Counted from the first letter of the stretch, positions 14,224-23,752 are shown. The stretch is DNA of 64,000 nt from Raineya sp. (GCA_025454915.1 JALONN010000008.1:248001-312000), one strand, 5' to 3'. The notes: generated from the sequence alone by a model not told the origin. Made by a program: numbers and translations.

Positions 14224-17193
14224 ATGTACAGAAAACTAATCTTATTTGCATTATTACCAGTTGTTTATCATTTATCCAATTATATAGAACCTAAAGTTTC
14301 ACCTCAAGAAAGAACACTTTTTGTCAATCCTGTCAACTATCTGAAACAAGAACAGTGGGTGGATAGTGTCTATAAAACCATGAGTTTGGACGAGAAAATC
14401 GGACAACTTTTTATGATTGCAGCTTATTCTAATAAAGATGAAAGTCATTATAAAGAAATAGACCACCTTGTGAAAGAACACCATGTGGGTGGATTGATAT
14501 TTTTTCAGGGAACGCCTCATAAACAAGCAGAACTCACCAACCGTTATCATACCAAAGCAAAAATTCCTTTACTGATAGCAATTGATGGAGAATGGGGTTT
14601 GGGCATGAGACTAGACAGCACCATTTCATATCCTTATCAAATTACACTGGGTGCTATCAAAGCAGATAGTTTGATTGAAGAAATGGGTAGTCAAATAGCG
14701 GATCAATGTAAAAGACTGGGAATTCATATCAATTTTGCTCCTGTGGTGGATATTAATAGCAATCCTAATAATCCAGTAATCGGGTTTCGATCTTTTGGTG
14801 AAAACAAGGAGAAGGTTACTCAAAAAGGTATTGCCTACATGAATGGAATGCAAAAAAATGGAGTAATGGCTGTTGCCAAACATTTTCCAGGGCATGGAGA
14901 TACAGATACAGATTCACATTATGCATTACCATTACTTAAACATGATGTTCAGCGTCTAGATAGTGTGGAGCTATATCCTTTTCAAAAACTCATTGATGCA
15001 GGAATACAAGGTGTTATGGTGGCTCATTTGAATGTTCCTGCTTACGAAAAACGCCCCAATTATGCTACGACACTTTCAGAGAGTGTTGTAACACAATTAT
15101 TAAAGCAAAAGATGGGTTTTAAAGGGTTGGTATTTACAGATGCCCTCAATATGAAAGGTGTAAGTAGTTTCTTTAAACCAGGTGAAGTGGACGTATTGGC
15201 TTTACTTGCAGGAAATGACGTTTTGCTGTTTTCTGGAGATGTTCCAACTGCAGCTAAGGCGATTAAGAAAATCTTAAAAAGAAAGAAAATCAAACCACAA
15301 GATTTTGAAAACAGAGTTAAAAAAATATTAAGAGCTAAATATCAGGCAGGTTTATCTAATTACAAACCCATTGATTTATCAAATATTCATCAGGATTTAC
15401 ATAAAAAAGAATATTATAGTCTTTTGGAGAAAATATATGCTAGTGCTGTTACAATTCCTCAAAATCAGGATAGTTTATTGCCTTTCAAATATTTAGATAA
15501 ATATCAGATTGCTTCAGTTTGTATCAATGCCCAAGAAAAAGATGCTAATTCTTATCAGGATATTTTGAATAAATATACTGATATTAAAAGGTTTAATATC
15601 AGTCCATTAACATATAATATAGAAACTCGTCTCCAGACCATAGACAAACTAGACAGCTCTAAAACACTGATTATTTCAGTATTTGGTATGAGCAGACTGG
15701 CTACCAAAAAATTTGGGATAGATTCTGCTACCATTCGTTTGGTTGCAGATTTACAGAAAAAACACCCTAAAAATGTATTATGCTTGTTTGGCAACCCATA
15801 TGCCCTAAAGTTTTTCCCTAATACCCGTAATGCTATTATTGCATACGAAGAAAACCCATTCACACTGAAATATGTTCCTCAAATGATTTTTGGAGCAATA
15901 GGAGTGAAAGGTACTTTGCCTGTTTCTGTAAATGGTATCAAAGCTGGTACAGGTATTCAGAGTGCTAATATGATGCGTTTGCAGTACGGTTTTAGCCCAG
16001 AAAGCGTAGGAATGAGCCTTGATACACTTCAGAAAATGGATACACTCATCAAAAGTGCTATTATTAACAGGGTTTTTCCTGGTTGTCAGGTGCTTGTAGC
16101 CAGAAAAGGAAAAGTGATTTGGGAAAAAGCGTATGGTTATTATGATTATCAGGGTGATCAGAAGGTAACGACCCAGAGTATCTACGACTTGGCTTCTATC
16201 AGTAAAGTAGCTGGTACAACCCAAGCTCTCATGTTTTTGTTTGATGTTGGAAAATTAGATTTATCACTCAAAGCTTCTGATTATCTACCTGAGCTTCAGA
16301 AAAGTAATAAAAAAAACATCATTGTTCATGATATTATTTTGCATCAGGCTGGTTTACAGCCCTATATTTTGTTTTATAAAAAGACATTGGGGAAATTAAG
16401 GGAACCTTCCCCTAAATTTTATCGATATGCCCCTGATGATACATTTTCGTTGCAGGTAGCCCCCAGTCTATTTGCCCGAAAAGATATGGAAGATTTAATT
16501 TGGAAATGGACAGTAGATTCTGATATGCTCAAGAAAAAAGGAAAACGTTATCCTTATGAATACAGCGATTTGAGTTTTTTTATTCTCAAACGTATCGCCG
16601 AAAAACAACTCAATGAGCCTTTAGATCAGTTTTTACGAAATAATTTTTATCTTACGTTAGGAGCAAATAGCTTGTGTTATAAGCCTTTGCAGTATTTTAA
16701 GCCAGACGAAATTATACCTACTGAGAGCGATAAGTATTTCAGAAGAGAACTTTTAAGAGGTACAGTTCACGACCCTACGGCTGCTATGCTGGGCGGAGTA
16801 GGGGGGCATGCTGGTTTGTTTGGCAATGCCAATGATTTAGCCAAACTCTTACAAATGAATTTACAAGGTGGGTATTATGGTGGTATTCGTTATCTTGTTC
16901 CTGAAACAATACAACTCTTTACTTCTCAGACAGATAGCTTGAACAGAAGAGGGTTAGGTTGGGATAAACCAGATAAAAATGTTATCTATGGGTATATTTC
17001 TAAATATGCCACAGACAAATCATATGGACATTCTGGTTATACAGGTACAGTGGCATGGGTAGAGCCTGAAAAAGAACTGATAATCATATTTTTATCCAAT
17101 CGGGTACACCCTAACGATAATCCCCGAATTATACGCCAACATACACGTCGAAAAATACAAGATATCGTTTATGAGTCGATTGTAAATCCATGA
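14224..17193 (+). CDS. Fusion of GH3 beta-N-acetylglucosaminidase (NagZ-like) and beta-lactamase-like serine hydrolase
   Basis: A 989-aa exported protein. Residues 40-390 are a GH3 domain: KHFPGHGDTDTDSH starts at residue 219 (catalytic His/Asp dyad typical of NagZ-type hexosaminidases) and FTDALNMKG holds the nucleophile Asp306. A GH3 C-terminal alpha/beta domain follows to about 590. Residues 600-985 are a class C beta-lactamase/PBP-like esterase fold: SISK with Ser658 and Lys661, YSD as the YxN motif, and GHSGYTG as the KTG-equivalent. The combination suggests cell-wall muropeptide recycling, possibly amidase/peptidase plus hexosaminidase in one protein. This architecture is known in Bacteroidota. 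Confidence 0.92.
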   Translation: MYRKLILFALLPVVYHLSNYIEPKVSPQERTLFVNPVNYLKQEQWVDSVYKTMSLDEKIGQLFMIAAYSNKDESHYKEIDHLVKEHHVGGLIFFQGTPHKQAELTNRYHTKAKIPLLIAIDGEWGLGMRLDSTISYPYQITLGAIKADSLIEEMGSQIADQCKRLGIHINFAPVVDINSNPNNPVIGFRSFGENKEKVTQKGIAYMNGMQKNGVMAVAKHFPGHGDTDTDSHYALPLLKHDVQRLDSVELYPFQKLIDAGIQGVMVAHLNVPAYEKRPNYATTLSESVVTQLLKQKMGFKGLVFTDALNMKGVSSFFKPGEVDVLALLAGNDVLLFSGDVPTAAKAIKKILKRKKIKPQDFENRVKKILRAKYQAGLSNYKPIDLSNIHQDLHKKEYYSLLEKIYASAVTIPQNQDSLLPFKYLDKYQIASVCINAQEKDANSYQDILNKYTDIKRFNISPLTYNIETRLQTIDKLDSSKTLIISVFGMSRLATKKFGIDSATIRLVADLQKKHPKNVLCLFGNPYALKFFPNTRNAIIAYEENPFTLKYVPQMIFGAIGVKGTLPVSVNGIKAGTGIQSANMMRLQYGFSPESVGMSLDTLQKMDTLIKSAIINRVFPGCQVLVARKGKVIWEKAYGYYDYQGDQKVTTQSIYDLASISKVAGTTQALMFLFDVGKLDLSLKASDYLPELQKSNKKNIIVHDIILHQAGLQPYILFYKKTLGKLREPSPKFYRYAPDDTFSLQVAPSLFARKDMEDLIWKWTVDSDMLKKKGKRYPYEYSDLSFFILKRIAEKQLNEPLDQFLRNNFYLTLGANSLCYKPLQYFKPDEIIPTESDKYFRRELLRGTVHDPTAAMLGGVGGHAGLFGNANDLAKLLQMNLQGGYYGGIRYLVPETIQLFTSQTDSLNRRGLGWDKPDKNVIYGYISKYATDKSYGHSGYTGTVAWVEPEKELIIIFLSNRVHPNDNPRIIRQHTRRKIQDIVYESIVNP

Positions 17194-17246
17194 TTACTAG
17201 AAATGTTGCATAAAATTATTGATGACTATCTTATTCAAATAATCTA

Positions 17247-18389
17247 ATGGCTCTTCCTATCATTACTCAAAAATTTCAAAAAGAGCTTTCTCAGATACAA
17301 AAAAGCTTTAATCAGAAGATTAAACAAATAGATGATTTAAAACTTCTGCTGAATCTGATAGAAGAACATGAGGCTTTTTTACGCAAGAGACTAACAAGCT
17401 CTTTTTTCCCAACTATCAAAGAAGCAAATAAGATTCGTATGGAATTTGCTGAGAAATTGAATAACTATTTCTTTGATAATCAATTTACAAAATCGGAGAA
17501 AAAGAAAATTTCAATGGTTATTTGTGAGTACATGTCTATCGTTTTAAAAGATGAAGAAAATCCAAGAGCCATAGAACTTTATAATATGCATACGGATACA
17601 CTTTCTTTTGAAGAAGAACAAGAAAATGCAAAAGAAATGCAGAAAAACATGATGAAGAAACAAGCTGAAATGTTTGGTTTTGATTTGGAGTATGTAGATT
17701 TTGAAGACCCCAATAGTTTCATGGCATCTATGGCAGAGCAAGCTGAAGAAATTCAGAAAAAACAAGAAGAAAAACAGGCAAAGCGTAAAAAAACACCTAA
17801 GCAGTTAGAAAAAGAACAACAAGAAGCCGAACAAAACAAAATATTGAATAAAACGGTAAAAACTCTTTATACAGATTTGGCAAAAATTTTGCATCCAGAT
17901 TTGGAACATAATGATGATAAAAAGCAAGAAAAAACCGAATTGATGCACCAAGTAACCACTGCTTACGAGAAAAATGATGTGTTTGCCTTGCTCAATTTGC
18001 ATATCAAATATGCTCAGGAAGGAGAAAATAAACTTGATGCCATTGCTGAGGAGCAAATCAAACTCTACATTATACATCTCAACGAACAAATCAAAGATTT
18101 AGAAGACCAAATACACCTCAAACGCTTCGCAAATTTTTCGCCTATGATGGAATGGGCAGGGCAGAAAAATTTTGAAAGGAAGGTGAAGCAAGAAGAAAAA
18201 GGGATGAAAGATGAAGTACTTTCGCTCAAAACTATGGTGATGGAAGCTGATGATATAGCCATTTTCAAAAAAAGACTAAAAAATACGGATATAGATAACA
18301 AAAACATGATAGATTTTGATATGATGTTAGAAATGATGGAGATGATGAATATACAAATCAAAGACCCCAAAAAGAAGAAAAAGAAATAA
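17247..18389 (+). CDS. J-domain-like protein with divergent DnaJ motif
   Basis: A 380-aa, highly charged, mostly helical cytoplasmic protein. Around residues 200-255 is a J-domain-like unit: LYTDLAKILHPDLEHN, with His216-Pro-Asp218 as the HPD motif, then helix III/IV-like MHQVTTAYEKNDVFALLNLH. HPD is what stimulates DnaK ATPase in true J-proteins. No zinc finger or G/F region exists, so it is not DnaJ itself. The remaining sequence is coiled-coil, ending in a Lys-rich tail (KDPKKKKKK). It begins 53 bp after the glycosidase fusion and may be cotranscribed. Confidence 0.75.
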   Translation: MALPIITQKFQKELSQIQKSFNQKIKQIDDLKLLLNLIEEHEAFLRKRLTSSFFPTIKEANKIRMEFAEKLNNYFFDNQFTKSEKKKISMVICEYMSIVLKDEENPRAIELYNMHTDTLSFEEEQENAKEMQKNMMKKQAEMFGFDLEYVDFEDPNSFMASMAEQAEEIQKKQEEKQAKRKKTPKQLEKEQQEAEQNKILNKTVKTLYTDLAKILHPDLEHNDDKKQEKTELMHQVTTAYEKNDVFALLNLHIKYAQEGENKLDAIAEEQIKLYIIHLNEQIKDLEDQIHLKRFANFSPMMEWAGQKNFERKVKQEEKGMKDEVLSLKTMVMEADDIAIFKKRLKNTDIDNKNMIDFDMMLEMMEMMNIQIKDPKKKKKK

Positions 18390-18461
18390 GAAATTTCTTC
18401 GAATACAAGGGTAAATTAATTTAGAGCAGTTTGGAATACCAGATATTAAAATTGGAATACT

Positions 18462-19700
18462 ATGAAAACATACATTTTGTTTTTATTAATGCTTGGAATA
18501 ACAGCTTGTGGTATAAAGTCTTCCAAAGAAGAGAGAACTGTAAAAAAAGATACACCAAAACTTTCTCAAAAAGCTATTTTAACAAAAAAACAAAAAGAAA
18601 ATATTGATTTTGAGTTGAATGAAACAAGTGATGGAATTTTTTCTACTAAAATTCGAAGTGATGGTTTAGAGAGATACAAAGCCAAGAATGCTCAAGTTAT
18701 CCAAACAGACTCAAATATTTCTTTTAGAGTTTGTACAATAGATACCACTAGAAAACTATTACAAGAATTTTCATACATCAAAACTTTAGAAAATCTCACA
18801 GGAAAAAAATTAGAAGGCTATTCAAAGGTAGATGCTCAAACCAAAAAACTTGTTCCAGCAAGTAGTCTGGTGGCTGCTTTGCAAGTGGCTTATGTCAATC
18901 ACCATCCATTTGTCATTTCTCCAGATATGATTTGGTTAACGATTTGCCAAGGTTTTTCTAAACATATCAATACAAACCCCAATAAATACAGAAAACTTTT
19001 AGTGACTCATCAGAGCAAAAAACACTTGAATATTGTACGAAAGGACTTCAAAAAAGGCAAACAAAATCCTTGGGAAGAAGCGATTGTTCAGTGGCAAGAC
19101 AGCATCAAAAAGTATGTAAAAAAAGATGCCTATGAACTTATTGTTGATACTTTTAGTACAACAGATTTCAATGCTACCATTGCCTATCAAGTAACGCTTA
19201 TGGAAACCATGCAAGAGTATTTTTCTTATGGAATGTATGGTTGTGGTATTCCTTACATTACACTGGAGGGCAAAACAGAAGACTGGATAAAAATACGAAA
19301 CAAAATTGAAGGTTTTCGGAAATACGATTTAGGTGAATGGGTAGATAACCTGATACCTATTTTAGACCAATTTGTAGAAGCCTCCAAAGGTAATATTGAG
19401 GTAATTTTTTGGCAAAATATGTTTAAAAATACCATTAAACATTATAGTCCTGAACTTATCAACGGCTGGATTTTAAAATTTTACCCATATTTGGAAGACA
19501 AAAATAAAAGAAAATATGGTATAGGAACTATTCAATACAAAAGTAATCCATTTTTGAAGGGAGAAACATATCATAATTCATCACTTACACTCAGAGACTT
19601 TCCCTCGGGGCTTTCCAGTTTTGACTTCAAATGGATAGACCCTCGTATCAATCTAAGAGCCAACATGGAGTTTGGAGCTGGGTTTATTGGTATGACCTAA
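18462..19700 (+). CDS. DUF4419 lipoprotein, truncated by an in-frame stop
   Basis: A 412-aa lipoprotein (lipobox LGITACG) with a DUF4419 domain: HPFVISPDMIWLTICQGFS, YGCGIPYITLEG, GWILKFYPY, DFPSGLSSFDFKW and FGAGFIGM. The stop TAA at 19698-19700 interrupts the usual C-terminus: the same frame continues as NKLTKALKPEIGWYVLDKN and further, to a second TAA at 19776-19778. One base change (for example CAA to TAA) would restore full length. It may be a recent nonsense mutation, a naturally shorter allele, or a sequencing error. Function of DUF4419 is unknown. Confidence 0.82.
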   Translation: MKTYILFLLMLGITACGIKSSKEERTVKKDTPKLSQKAILTKKQKENIDFELNETSDGIFSTKIRSDGLERYKAKNAQVIQTDSNISFRVCTIDTTRKLLQEFSYIKTLENLTGKKLEGYSKVDAQTKKLVPASSLVAALQVAYVNHHPFVISPDMIWLTICQGFSKHINTNPNKYRKLLVTHQSKKHLNIVRKDFKKGKQNPWEEAIVQWQDSIKKYVKKDAYELIVDTFSTTDFNATIAYQVTLMETMQEYFSYGMYGCGIPYITLEGKTEDWIKIRNKIEGFRKYDLGEWVDNLIPILDQFVEASKGNIEVIFWQNMFKNTIKHYSPELINGWILKFYPYLEDKNKRKYGIGTIQYKSNPFLKGETYHNSSLTLRDFPSGLSSFDFKWIDPRINLRANMEFGAGFIGMT

Positions 19701-19778
19701 AACAAGCTAACTAAGGCTCTCAAGCCAGAAATAGGCTGGTATGTGTTGGATAAAAATACTCCGTATATTAATCAATAA
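19701..19778 (+). pseudogene. Detached C-terminal tail of the DUF4419 gene
   Basis: 25 codons in the same frame as the gene ending at 19700, coding NKLTKALKPEIGWYVLDKN then TPYINQ and TAA. The text fits the expected end of DUF4419 proteins, so the preceding TAA is probably a nonsense mutation. Confidence 0.6.
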
Positions 19779-19827
19779 TTGTAAAATTTTTAATTTTTGT
19801 ATCATTAAACTTATATGCACGTTTTGA

Positions 19828-20883
19828 ATGATTAACAGTATTTCACGAGAAGTTATATTTTTTATCAGCACTTTAGGCTGGTTTAATGGAGTAATATTAG
19901 GGTTGTATTTCTTGTTTGTTGGTAAAAAACTTCAACTTTCTAATCAACTATTTGGTGTATTATTGCTGATACTAAGCGTAAGGGTTAGTAAATCCGTGAT
20001 TTGGTATTTTAATCCTGATATTCCTGTTTTATTTGTACAAATTGGTTTAGGAGTCTGTTTTCTGATAGCTCCTATATTGTACTTGTACGTAAAATCGGTT
20101 TTAGAAGATATAAAGCAGCCACCTTTGGGCTGGAAAATAGTTTTTAGACTATGTATATTGGTGATAGCCTGTGTACTTATATTTTTTACTGAAAAGCACC
20201 ATATTCCTTTATGGAAAAAATACTTTGTACCACTCATATACTTTCAGTGGATTAGCGGAGTACTTTGGACAGGTAAAATGCTCATACCCAACCTTAAAAA
20301 ATCTTTTCAGGAAAAATTACAGCCTAACGAAAAATGGCTTTTAGTCATCTATTTAAGCAATTTGATGATAGTGCTAAACTACTGGATTTCTTATATGAAT
20401 ATTTTAGGGGTAACCTATATTACAGGAGCTATAACTTTTTCTTTGCTTTTATATCTCAATGTTTTGTTATGGATGCACAGAAAAAACAAACAAATTCTTT
20501 TAAAGCCTATTCAGGAGAAGTACACCCATAAGAAAATAGATGAAATAAGTGCTAATGCTCTGATATTGAAACTAGAACAAGTAATGTCTCAGAATGAGAT
20601 TTATAACAATCCAGAACTTAAACTGCCAGATTTAGCTCAAAGTATGGGTGTTACAACTCATCAATTATCTCAATTACTAAATGATAATATCAAGAAAAGC
20701 TTTTCAACATACCTCAACGAGTATAGAATCAAAAAAGCATGTGAGCTTCTCAGAGCTGATCCTACAACAAAAATAGAAGCTATTGCCTATGATGTAGGCT
20801 ACCAATCTAAATCGACTTTTTTTGCAGCCTTTAAAAAAGTAATGGAGATGACTCCGACACAATTCAAAGAATTACATAAATAA
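19828..20883 (+). CDS. Membrane-anchored AraC family transcriptional regulator
   Basis: 351 aa. Residues 1-225 contain about seven membrane segments with no recognisable enzyme; residues 250-350 are a double helix-turn-helix AraC domain (LPDLAQSMGVTTHQLSQLLN and the end IEAIAYDVGYQSKSTFFAAFKK, TPTQFKEL). This membrane-plus-AraC layout is common in Bacteroidota and suggests a signal sensed in the membrane. The DJ-1 family gene 106 bp downstream on the same strand is a possible target. A palindrome at 20904-20925 follows the gene. Confidence 0.9.
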   Translation: MINSISREVIFFISTLGWFNGVILGLYFLFVGKKLQLSNQLFGVLLLILSVRVSKSVIWYFNPDIPVLFVQIGLGVCFLIAPILYLYVKSVLEDIKQPPLGWKIVFRLCILVIACVLIFFTEKHHIPLWKKYFVPLIYFQWISGVLWTGKMLIPNLKKSFQEKLQPNEKWLLVIYLSNLMIVLNYWISYMNILGVTYITGAITFSLLLYLNVLLWMHRKNKQILLKPIQEKYTHKKIDEISANALILKLEQVMSQNEIYNNPELKLPDLAQSMGVTTHQLSQLLNDNIKKSFSTYLNEYRIKKACELLRADPTTKIEAIAYDVGYQSKSTFFAAFKKVMEMTPTQFKELHK

Positions 20884-20903
20884 ATGTTTTTCAGGTGTTT
20901 TTT

Positions 20904-20925
20904 GTCCTGATTTATAAATCAGGAC
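20904..20925. repeat. Perfect 22-bp palindrome, REP-like or terminator
   Basis: A perfect palindrome with 11-bp arms centred on TTTATAAA, starting GTCCTGATTTA, 20 bp after the AraC stop. There is no long T-run behind it. Its GATTTATAAATC core resembles the GATTTG(C/T)AAT cores of the hairpins at 26872-26894 and 28950-28962. Confidence 0.6.
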
Positions 20926-20989
20926 TTCATTTTAGGTATAGAAATATAGTTTTGGCTATCAATTTTTATCAACCTAAAATACATCGTAT

Positions 20990-22084
20990 ATGAAACATTT
21001 AATTTTTATTTTATTGCTCTTACCAGCTATTACAAGTGGGCAAAAATCTCAAAAGAAAATTTTAATGATAGTCAGTAGTTATGGAAAAGACCTAGGCAAG
21101 ACAAGACCAGGTTTTGAAATGGATGAGTTTTCTCAGGCTTATCTTATTTTTCAGGAAAACGGATTACAAATTGAAGTAGCAAGTCCCAAAGGAGGTAAAG
21201 TAGAGTCAGGTTCATTTAATAAAGAAAAAGAATATAATAACCTGATTTTAAAAGATAAAAAAGCTTTAAAACTTTTAGAAAATACAAAGGCAACCTCTTC
21301 TATAAAAGCAAAAGATTATGATGCAATTTATATTGTAGGAGGTAAAGGTCCTATGTTCGATTTAGCTGTAGATGCCTCATTACAAGATATATTAGCTGAA
21401 TTTTATGAGCAAAACAAGGTGATTTCTGCTGTTTGTCATGGTACAGTAGCAATGGTTCACGTGAAGGTAAAAGATAAATACATCATTGAGAATCAGAAAA
21501 TAACAGGATATTGCAATGAAGAAGAAAAGATGTTTGGGAAAGAAAATTCTGAGTTTCCGTTTCTTTTGGAAGATAAACTGATTACAAGAAAAGCAAAATA
21601 TCAGAAGGGTGAAGCCATGTTGCCTTATATTTGTATTTCAGAAAAAATAATCACAGGACAAAATCCTTATTCTACAACACTTGTTGCAGAGGAGGTTATA
21701 AAGTCTTTGGGTTTAAAACCTATTGCCCGAAAACTCTACCCTGATGAAATGAGTATGCAATTAGTAAAAAGAGCTGTGGCTGGTGAAACAGATTGGGCTA
21801 AAAGAGAACTTTTGGAAAACAAAGACAGCTATGATATGAAATTGATTGCAATTTATGGTTATTATCGTTGTTTGTATGCCAAAGGAAATAAAGAGAATAT
21901 TCAGTTGGGTATCAACATTATGGAACTTACCATACCTTACTACTATCATAAAGATTTACAATATGCTTATGCTCAAAGTTATATAGATTTGGGAGATAAA
22001 ATAAAAGCTAAAGAAATATTAGAAAAACTCATTCAAAAAGAACCTGCTTTTGAAGAAGCAAAAAAGCTAATGAATACTCTATAA
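20990..22084 (+). CDS. Exported DJ-1/PfpI family protein with C-terminal TPR-like helices
   Basis: 364 aa. Signal peptide (MKHLIFILLLLPAITSG), then a class I glutamine amidotransferase-like DJ-1/PfpI domain (residues 22-240): nucleophile elbow SAVCHGT with Cys149, upstream Glu in GFEMDE, and IVGGKGPM. This layout resembles Hsp31/glyoxalase III-type members with the Cys-His pair of the elbow. Residues 255-364 are helical with repeat-like character (LGDKIKAKEILEKLIQKEP), consistent with two TPR-like units. Substrate is unknown. It could be under the AraC regulator upstream. Confidence 0.86.
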   Translation: MKHLIFILLLLPAITSGQKSQKKILMIVSSYGKDLGKTRPGFEMDEFSQAYLIFQENGLQIEVASPKGGKVESGSFNKEKEYNNLILKDKKALKLLENTKATSSIKAKDYDAIYIVGGKGPMFDLAVDASLQDILAEFYEQNKVISAVCHGTVAMVHVKVKDKYIIENQKITGYCNEEEKMFGKENSEFPFLLEDKLITRKAKYQKGEAMLPYICISEKIITGQNPYSTTLVAEEVIKSLGLKPIARKLYPDEMSMQLVKRAVAGETDWAKRELLENKDSYDMKLIAIYGYYRCLYAKGNKENIQLGINIMELTIPYYYHKDLQYAYAQSYIDLGDKIKAKEILEKLIQKEPAFEEAKKLMNTL

Positions 22085-22189
22085 TACTCTGAAATCTGGA
22101 GCGATTATTTTATTGTATATTTTTACAATTTTCAGCCCTTTAAGTACCTTATGGAGTATTAGCATAGAGTGGAGAAAAGGGCTAGAAAA
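22083..22189 (+). other. Structured intergenic stretch upstream of hen1 (possible RNA fold)
   Basis: The 270-bp gap between the DJ-1 gene and hen1 holds a 13-bp stem with one mismatch (22129-22141 with 22176-22189, core AGCCCTTT/AAAGGGCT). Seven bases in its loop (GAGTATT, 22154-22160) are complementary to AATACTC at 22083-22089, a pseudoknot-like order. It could be the terminator region of the DJ-1 gene or a leader RNA; no T-run follows. Bases 22190-22354 show nothing recognisable. Confidence 0.35.
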
Positions 22190-22354
22190 CTTTCTAAGAA
22201 AAACAGAATTAATCCTTTTATTCATAAACTTACAGTTTTTTGTATTATTGTTTTAGTATGATTTAATATGGGAATAGATATTTTTTAGAGAGAAAAACAT
22301 TTAAAAAAAGAAAAAAAGCTATTTTTACTATTTAGAAACAAATAAAATAGCTGA

Positions 22355-23752
22355 ATGCTCTTAAATATCTCAACAACGCATTACCCTGCAACAGATTTGG
22401 GGTATTTGCTTCATAAACACCCTGATAAATTCCAGACATTCGAACTTTCTGTGGGGAAAGCTCATATCTTTTACCCTGAAAAAAGCGATGAACGGACTAC
22501 CATTTCGCTCATGCTTGATATTGACCCTATTGATATGGTCAGAGGCTCAAAAAATCTGATGGGAGATGGTTTTTCGTTAAGGCAGTACGTAAACGATCGT
22601 CCTTATGTGGCTTCTTCGTTTATGAGTGTGGCGATTGCCAAAGCGTTCTCTACAGCTCTTAATGGCAAATGTAAAGATAAACCTGAACTGGTAGAGATAG
22701 TCATGCCTTTTGAGATTTCAATTGCTTCCCTGCCTTCACCAAAAGGTGGTGAAAGACTGATTAGGAAGTTTTTTGAGCCATTAGGCTATGAAGTAAGCCT
22801 TACAAGACACCCTCTTGATACCAAATTTGACTGGGGAGAAAGCAGGTACTACAGCCTTACACTCAAAGGTTCTAAAACCACTCAGGAAGTGCTTTCACAT
22901 CTGTATGTATTAATTCCTGCTTTGGATAATGATAAACATTATTTCGTAGATAAAAGTGAAATTGAAAAACTCCTTGAAAAAGGTGGAGACTGGCTCAGGG
23001 AGCATCCTGAACGTGAACAAATTATAGAGCGTTATTTGCTCGGCTTGCATGCTTTGTCTAAAAAAGCCATTCAGATTCTCAAAGAAGAAGAAATGGATGT
23101 GGAAAATGTAGAAACCGAATTGCAAACGGAGCTAAAAGTAAAAAGAGAAAGCCTCCACGATAAGCGTTTGCAATCAGTTACAGAGAAAATTTTGGAGTCT
23201 GGAGCTACCACTGTACTTGATTTGGGCTGTGGAGAGGGTAAACTCATCAGACTCTTGATGAAAGAAAGCCAGATTACGCAAATTTCAGGGATGGACGTAT
23301 CATATCAGGAATTATTAAGAGCTAAAGATAAATTGCGTTATGATGAAATGGCTCCCAAACAAAAAGAACGTATACAACTGTTTCAAGGCTCTTTGATGTA
23401 CCGAGACAAACGTTTTGAAGGTTTTGAGGCTGCTGCTGTAGTAGAAGTGATTGAACATTTGGAGCTCAACAGGCTCAAAGCCTTTGAAAGAGTATTATTT
23501 GAGTTTGCCCGCCCCAAAACCATTGTACTCACTACCCCCAACCAAGAATACAATGTAATGTGGGAAAAACTGGATGCTGAAACCATGCGACACGAAGACC
23601 ACCGATTTGAGTGGAACAGAGAAGAGTTTAAAACATGGGTAGAGCAGATTTCAGAAAAATACAATTACACCTATTCCATTTTTTATATTGGTGATGAAGC
23701 CGAAAATGTAGGCTCACCCAGTCAGGGAGTGGTTTTTAAGGATAAGTTATAA
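22355..23752 (+). CDS. hen1: Hen1, 3'-terminal RNA ribose 2'-O-methyltransferase
   Basis: The 465-aa product matches bacterial Hen1 over full length. The N-terminal domain (1-250, starting MLLNISTTHYPATDLGYLLHK) activates the Pnkp ligase; the C-terminal domain is a SAM methyltransferase with VLDLGCGEGKL near residue 287 and the manganese-binding Hen1 motif EVIEHLE with RHEDHRFEW. It 2'-O-methylates the 3' end at a cleaved RNA before ligation, which makes the repaired site resistant to recutting by ribotoxins. Pnkp is encoded 90 bp downstream, so this is the canonical RNA repair operon. Confidence 0.96.
   Translation: MLLNISTTHYPATDLGYLLHKHPDKFQTFELSVGKAHIFYPEKSDERTTISLMLDIDPIDMVRGSKNLMGDGFSLRQYVNDRPYVASSFMSVAIAKAFSTALNGKCKDKPELVEIVMPFEISIASLPSPKGGERLIRKFFEPLGYEVSLTRHPLDTKFDWGESRYYSLTLKGSKTTQEVLSHLYVLIPALDNDKHYFVDKSEIEKLLEKGGDWLREHPEREQIIERYLLGLHALSKKAIQILKEEEMDVENVETELQTELKVKRESLHDKRLQSVTEKILESGATTVLDLGCGEGKLIRLLMKESQITQISGMDVSYQELLRAKDKLRYDEMAPKQKERIQLFQGSLMYRDKRFEGFEAAAVVEVIEHLELNRLKAFERVLFEFARPKTIVLTTPNQEYNVMWEKLDAETMRHEDHRFEWNREEFKTWVEQISEKYNYTYSIFYIGDEAENVGSPSQGVVFKDKL

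Noticed and set aside
15805..16224. A 139-codon open frame on the minus strand inside the glycosidase fusion
   Set aside because: Antisense shadow of the GH3/serine hydrolase coding sequence, no protein-like features.
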